A DNA stretch of 8,453 nt, from NCBI GenBank assembly GCA_003552565.1, contig PUNB01000017.1:1-8453 (forward strand), given 5' to 3'. Made by a program: the position numbers and the translations under genes. Under the pieces are notes generated by a model, which saw only the letters and a list, made by a program, of their open reading frames with translations, made no database searches and was not told the DNA's origin. This DNA comes from Lentisphaerota bacterium (GTDB lineage: Bacteria > Verrucomicrobiota > Lentisphaeria > Oligosphaerales > PUNB01). How positions within the stretch are numbered: position 1 is the first letter of the stretch; the number at the start of each line of letters is the position of its first letter. Of the stretch, positions 6,217 through 8,453 are shown piece by piece.

Positions 6217-7125
6217 ATGATTGGCAATCGATTTAAATTAACGGTAGTAATGCCTCTTTTCTTACTTTCATTCCCGGCATTGGCTTCGATCGGAATTGAA
6301 ATCAAAGCGGATCGGGAGTGTTATGCTTTGTATGAACATATCCATATCACTCTTAAAATACGCAATAATAGTGGAAACCGGCTGAGCTTCGGTGAGATGT
6401 CCGAGGGGCGGCGAAGAGGCAATCTGCATTTTATTATTCAGGACGGCCGTGGTAACAGGATTCAACAACGAAAAGATCCTTCGGAACTGATTTCGAACCT
6501 GGTTCTTAAAGCCGGAGCGACTAAAGAAATCACGTTTCCCTTGAACAACTTCTTTAACCTGGCCAGGGAATCCACTTATACCGTACATGCTCAAATCGGT
6601 CATGACCGATTATCCCATGCTTATCGTACCTCGGGGGTGCGGGTGGAAGTTCGTGAGCCTCACCCGGTTTGGCGACAGAATTTCGGGTTGCCGACAGAAG
6701 ATGAAGATAATGAAATAAAACACCGGACCGCCAGTATTCGCCGGCTGCGTCACGGGAGGAAAGAAATCTATTGTTTTCAGATCGAAGATGAAAATTATGT
6801 TTATGTAGTTAACCGGATCGGCCGACATATTTCGGGAGCCAACCCCCAAGGGCTAGTCGATGGAAACGGCAATACTCATGTTCTTCTTCGAATAAAATCA
6901 AGAATTTTCAGGTATCAATTATACAACTACAAGGGAGATTTCCTCCGGGAACGTTATTATACTTTCGCCAACGAAAGCCGCCCCGCTCTCCGTCGCGACG
7001 GTAAAACTGGGGCGGTCAGTGTTGTCGGGGGGCGTCGGGCTGAACAAGGCCAAGATTACGTTCTGCCTGGCGATACGAAAGATGGAGTACGCCCGCCGTC
7101 CGCCCCTCTGTTGGAGCCGCTGTAA
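6217..7125 (+). CDS. Secreted protein of unknown function
   Basis: A 302-residue protein I do not recognise. The start is clear: AAGGAG (6205-6210) lies 6 nt upstream of the ATG. Residues 1-23 form a Sec signal peptide: a basic start (NRFK), a hydrophobic core (VVMPLFLLSF) and an ALA-S cleavage site after A23. Residues 25-145 look like an immunoglobulin-like beta sandwich, with IEIKADRECYALYEHIHITL, then LKIRNNSG, and alternating strands. From about residue 165 strand-rich stretches recur (EIYCFQI, NYVYVVNRIG, HVLLRIKSRIFRYQLYNYKG), each ending near a turn, which suggests a partial propeller or repeated sheet. There is no lipobox, anchor or catalytic motif, so a periplasmic or outer-surface location is likely. 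The gene stands alone between repeat B and a terminator, convergent with ilvC. Confidence 0.85.
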   Translation: MIGNRFKLTVVMPLFLLSFPALASIGIEIKADRECYALYEHIHITLKIRNNSGNRLSFGEMSEGRRRGNLHFIIQDGRGNRIQQRKDPSELISNLVLKAGATKEITFPLNNFFNLARESTYTVHAQIGHDRLSHAYRTSGVRVEVREPHPVWRQNFGLPTEDEDNEIKHRTASIRRLRHGRKEIYCFQIEDENYVYVVNRIGRHISGANPQGLVDGNGNTHVLLRIKSRIFRYQLYNYKGDFLRERYYTFANESRPALRRDGKTGAVSVVGGRRAEQGQDYVLPGDTKDGVRPPSAPLLEPL

Positions 7126-7151
7126 GCATCCAACAGCGGGGCTCATGTTTT
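7103..7151 (+). terminator. Hairpin terminator overlapping the stop of the secreted-protein gene
   Basis: Arms at 7103-7115 and 7129-7141 pair over 12 of 13 positions (CTGTTGGA with TCCAACAG, and CCCC with GGGG, one mismatch) around a 13-nt loop that contains the TAA stop (7123-7125). A short TTTT follows at 7148-7151. The T-tract is weak and offset by 6 nt. There is none on the other strand, so it serves the rightward gene. Confidence 0.55.
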
Positions 7152-7188
7152 CAGATGCGCGGGTCGGCGGATCTCGCGCGACTTGGTG

Positions 7189-8169
7189 TCAACCGCGTTC
7201 AAACATGGAACGGATTTGTTCCCCCACTATTTCTATCTGATGTTTGCCAAGCGCTTCGCGTTTGGCCACCAGATTGGGGGTGCCGCGTTCGCTTTCGGCT
7301 ATCCATTCGCGGGCGAAGGAACCGTTCTCAATTTCTTTGAGCGCCTGCTTCATCCTTTCTTTTACTTCCGGCCCGATGATTTTCGGACCCGTAGTGTACT
7401 CACCCCATTCCGCGGTGTTGGAAATCACCTCGTTCATTCGTTTGATACCGCCTTCATAAATCAGGTCGACTATTAATTTCAATTCGTGGACACACTCGAA
7501 ATATGCCATCTCCGGCGGATATCCAGCTTCAGTAAGAACCTCAAACCCCGCTTTCATCAAATCCACCGTTCCCCCGCAAAGCACTGTTTGCTCACCGAAC
7601 AGGTCTTCAAAAGTTTCCTGTTCAAACGTGCATTCCAGGCAGCCGGCGCGAGTGAAGCCCATTGCTTTGGCCATGGCCAAAGCGATATCCCGGCCTTGAC
7701 CGGTGGCGTTCTGTTTGACGGCGATCAAGCCGGGCACTCCGAAGCCTTCCAAAAAGGCTTTACGTTCTTCGGTGGCCGGGCTTTTCGGAGCCACCATAAT
7801 CACATCCAGGTGAGCTGGCGGCGTGATCTGCTGATAAACAATGTTGAAACCATGCGAGCAGGATAACGCGGCGCCTTGTTTGATGTTCGGTTCAATATCC
7901 TGTTTGTATACAGAGCCGTGATATTCGTCCGGCAGCAGTATATGCACCACGTCAGCTTGCGCGGTCGCCTCGGGAATCGACATCACCGAGAAACCGTCAC
8001 TGACCGCCTGGTCGTAGGAAGCATCTTTAATCGAGCCGATAATTACGTTGACTCCGGAATCACGCATACACTGGGCTTGAGCCGAACCTTGGCTGCCGTA
8101 GCCGATCACCGCCACAGTCCTGTTTTTCAGTACTGTTAAATCACCGTCTTTGTCGTGTAGTACATTCAT
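7189..8169 (-). CDS. ilvC: Ketol-acid reductoisomerase, class I
   Basis: Converts 2-acetolactate and 2-aceto-2-hydroxybutyrate to dihydroxy acids in valine, leucine and isoleucine synthesis, using Mg2+ and NAD(P)H. The 326-residue length fits the short class I form. The Rossmann motif is GYGSQGSAQA (23-32). The catalytic and metal residues are all present: H106 (SHGFN), K129 (APKSP), D189 and E193 (DLFGEQ), E225 and E229 (FECVHE) and S250 (ISNTAEWG). The cofactor loop after strand beta 2 (GSIKDASY, 45-52) is a 6-residue loop without the usual phosphate-binding arginine, so NADH use is possible. The catalytic-lysine loop (KSPATEER) also departs from the common KGPGH form. ATG 8169 gives the family N-terminus; a TTG at 8175 is closer to the AAGGAG at 8186-8181 (5 nt against 11) and remains possible. 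No ilvB or ilvN neighbour is visible. Confidence 0.96.
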   Translation of the reverse strand: MNVLHDKDGDLTVLKNRTVAVIGYGSQGSAQAQCMRDSGVNVIIGSIKDASYDQAVSDGFSVMSIPEATAQADVVHILLPDEYHGSVYKQDIEPNIKQGAALSCSHGFNIVYQQITPPAHLDVIMVAPKSPATEERKAFLEGFGVPGLIAVKQNATGQGRDIALAMAKAMGFTRAGCLECTFEQETFEDLFGEQTVLCGGTVDLMKAGFEVLTEAGYPPEMAYFECVHELKLIVDLIYEGGIKRMNEVISNTAEWGEYTTGPKIIGPEVKERMKQALKEIENGSFAREWIAESERGTPNLVAKREALGKHQIEIVGEQIRSMFERG

Positions 8170-8251
8170 TTTCAATTACACTCCTTGATTGGGTTAAAGT
8201 GGGCTATGCCAACGTTCTTTGTCGATCTGGCAAAGTAAGTAAGGACAATTT

Positions 8252-8279
8252 AATTTAGTCGAAACAATCAGTTTTGCAA
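8252..8279 (-). promoter_or_regulatory. Possible ilvC promoter
   Basis: On the minus strand, TTGCAA (8279-8274), a 16-nt spacer and TAAATT (8257-8252) each match consensus in 4 of 6 positions. A start near 8245 would give a leader of about 75 nt. No leader peptide rich in branched-chain residues and no T-box is apparent in that leader. Confidence 0.35.
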
Positions 8280-8353
8280 TGAGGTTGATGGGGATTCCTG
8301 GTAATATCACAGTCGCCCCATAACTCGAAGAAATGGGATGATTTTCGCTTTTT

Positions 8354-8453
8354 TTGTGCTCAGGAGTTCGGATTTTTCGGTACCCTCAGTTAGGACTTTT
8401 GGTCGGGTTGTGCTCAAATGTGTGTCCCCTTGTCTCGCACCTTGTCTCGCACC
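8354..8453. repeat. Short direct-repeat tract at the right edge, transposon-flank-like
   Basis: TTGTGCTCA occurs at 8354-8362 and 8408-8416. Between them are two degenerate versions of one phrase (CTCAG, then TTCGGATTTTTCGG; and CTCAG, then TTAGGACTTTTGGTCGG). The window then ends in a perfect 12-bp tandem repeat of TTGTCTCGCACC (8430-8441 and 8442-8453), which may continue beyond the edge. Stops occur in all frames and no gene is seen in 8170-8453. From recall, GGGGACACACATTTGAG-type and TCTCGCACC-type sequence often flanks REP-associated (Y1) transposase genes in environmental genomes. No transposase is visible here. Confidence 0.5.

Noticed and set aside
2278..8453. CRISPR array or phage/defence system
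   Set aside because: The repeats are few, palindromic and not evenly spaced, and no cas, phage or defence genes are present.

Overview
The window reads as an ordinary chromosomal region of a Gram-negative bacterium. It holds a heptosyltransferase-type lipopolysaccharide (LPS) gene, a secreted protein with a Sec signal peptide, good Shine-Dalgarno sites and a mid-range base composition. The DUF2851 gene, the form of the biotin synthase and the style of the secreted protein suggest an anaerobe, possibly from the Lentisphaerota/Verrucomicrobiota (PVC) side. That placement rests on family recall only and is tentative. No rRNA, tRNA, CRISPR array or intact transposase is visible.

Left part (1-2558): a leftward biotin operon, bioB then bioF, with the two genes overlapping by 14 nt. 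bioF runs off the left edge about 20 residues before its expected end. Upstream of bioB is a near-perfect BirA-type biotin operator (2228-2261). A TTGACA -35 box for bioB lies inside its left half, so repression by biotin-loaded BirA can be read directly from the DNA. Next to it is a 175-bp palindromic repeat (2278-2452) that contains a second, 17-bp inverted repeat.

Middle part (2559-6053): three rightward genes. They are a DUF2851 protein of unknown function, a calcineurin-like metallophosphoesterase and a GT9 (WaaC/heptosyltransferase-like) glycosyltransferase. A lone end of the palindromic repeat lies before the glycosyltransferase. A complete 82-bp copy, in the opposite orientation to the first, follows it and supplies its stop codon. 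The three genes are therefore bracketed by inverted copies of the same element.

Right part (6127-8453): a secreted protein of unknown function ends in a hairpin terminator and converges on ilvC (class I ketol-acid reductoisomerase), which is read leftward. The last 285 bases hold no gene. They carry a possible ilvC promoter and, at the edge, short direct repeats that resemble the non-coding flanks of REP-associated transposase elements.

The genes do not form one pathway: biotin synthesis, envelope glycan assembly and branched-chain amino acid synthesis are simply neighbours. The least ordinary content is the palindromic repeat family. After that come a biotin synthase lacking one canonical ligand of the auxiliary cluster and an IlvC whose cofactor loop lacks the usual NADPH-binding arginine.
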